Assembly: GCA_041476285.1 (NCBI GenBank)
Contig: JBGOTD010000014.1
Coordinates: 1-13,140 of the forward strand
Source of the DNA: UBA12276 sp041476285
GTDB lineage: Archaea > Micrarchaeota > Micrarchaeia > Micrarchaeales > Micrarchaeaceae
DNA length: 13,140 bases
Direction of reading: 5' to 3'
Shown here one piece after another: positions 12,632-13,140 of the stretch (its first letter is position 1; every line of letters begins with the position of its first letter). Made by a program: the position numbers and the translations under genes. The notes under the pieces were generated by a model. It was not told the origin of the DNA, searched no databases, and was given only the letters and a program-made list of their open reading frames with translations.

Positions 12632-13140
12632 TCAACTTTCCATATACGGTGCGAGATAGTAAGAAACATTTGCATCCCCTATGCTGTAGTCAATTTTTAT
12701 CGGCTCTTCCGTCTTTATAGACAGCATCATAACCCCATTAGACGGGCATGCACTTATCATACGCTCTAAATAATCAAGGTTGAAAGTTGCCGAGGATGCC
12801 TTTGACGTATTTATCTTCTTTATTACCTCTGCGTTGTTCATGTGCTCCTCTTCTAATTCTCCTGCATCGCCCTTTGCGACAACCATGAACGATTCCTTGT
12901 CCGCCTTGAACCCGACATGGGTTGAGAGAAGATTTGCATCCTTCAGTATCTCCTTTAGCGAGTCAGATTTTACCTCTACAACAGAATCAAATTCTATCTT
13001 AGGCTCCTTATCTGCATCCTTTTTTACATCTATCATCGGCAATCTGTATCGTCTCCTGCTATTCTTGCCTACGAATTCCACTATGAACTTGTTGCTGCTC
13101 TCTTTCATTATCAGCTGCTCCTCACTCCTCGAACTTGCCA
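12632..13140 (-). CDS. pcn: DNA polymerase sliding clamp PCNA, 5'-truncated by window edge
   Basis: PCNA is the trimeric ring that tethers replicative polymerases and repair enzymes to DNA. The window holds the C-terminal two thirds. The frame stays open to the window end, so the methionine at 13108 is internal; the residues before it (SSRSEEQLI) fit the end of the N-terminal domain. Family landmarks are RRRYRLPMIDV (start of the interdomain connector that binds PIP-box partners), EFDSVVEVKSDSLKEILKDANLLSTHVGFKA, TFNLDYLERMISACPSNGVMMLSI, and the C-terminal YLAPYMES, equivalent to the LAPR/K-x-E end. It precedes the DJ-1-like gene by 12 nt on the same strand. Confidence 0.92.
   Translation of the reverse strand, partial: ASSRSEEQLIMKESSNKFIVEFVGKNSRRRYRLPMIDVKKDADKEPKIEFDSVVEVKSDSLKEILKDANLLSTHVGFKADKESFMVVAKGDAGELEEEHMNNAEVIKKINTSKASSATFNLDYLERMISACPSNGVMMLSIKTEEPIKIDYSIGDANVSYYLAPYMES

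Noticed and set aside
1..13140. CRISPR array, insertion sequence or prophage
   Set aside because: No regularly spaced repeats, transposase or integrase motifs, or terminal repeats were seen; genes are densely packed housekeeping types.

Overview
The window is archaeal chromosomal DNA. Markers confined to archaea (or to archaea plus eukaryotes) occur throughout: L15e, TFE, the KEOPS subunit Pcc1, archaeal-type L3/L4/L23/L2/S19/L22/S3, an AglB/STT3 oligosaccharyltransferase, the RNase P protein Rpp21/Rnp4, PCNA, and a tRNA gene with a bulge-helix-bulge intron and no encoded CCA. Genes are packed with 1-40 nt gaps, often with overlapping or abutting ends. Isoleucine is encoded overwhelmingly by ATA (13 of 14 Ile codons in L2). 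Compact archaeal genomes of the DPANN/Micrarchaeota type look like this, but that placement is inference and no species is claimed.

Layout. (1) 1-266, minus: 5' part of a sugar-nucleotide pyrophosphorylase gene, cut by the window edge. (2) 383-2087, plus: L15e, then TFE and Pcc1 as a probable pair. (3) 2093-3354, minus: a MTH1-like Nudix hydrolase followed by a HAD-superfamily phosphatase, convergent with Pcc1. (4) 3355-3531: divergent promoter/leader region with two inverted repeats, one followed by a T-tract. (5) 3532-7957, plus: uninterrupted ribosomal cluster L3-L4-L23-L2-S19-L22-S3 with very short gaps and one 4-nt overlap. (6) 7998-11219, plus: a 1073-residue STT3/AglB with an extra N-terminal membrane module. 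(7) 11258-11797, plus: intron-containing tRNA-Ile(UAU) followed almost immediately by a HIT-family protein. (8) 11794-13140, minus: PCNA (5' end outside the window), a DJ-1/PfpI-like protein lacking its catalytic residues, and Rnp4, as a probable operon whose end overlaps the HIT gene by 4 nt.

Most genes serve transcription (TFE), translation (ribosomal proteins, tRNA, KEOPS, RNase P), replication (PCNA) and envelope glycosylation (AglB, sugar-nucleotide synthesis). I found no CRISPR array, insertion sequence, prophage or toxin-antitoxin locus, and no obviously new multi-gene system. The most interesting points are the tRNA-Ile(UAU) in a genome that relies on AUA codons, the hairpin plus T-tract upstream of L3, the DJ-1-fold pseudoenzyme between PCNA and Rnp4, and unusual extensions on TFE, L22 and AglB. 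Residue numbers were counted by hand from the stated starts.
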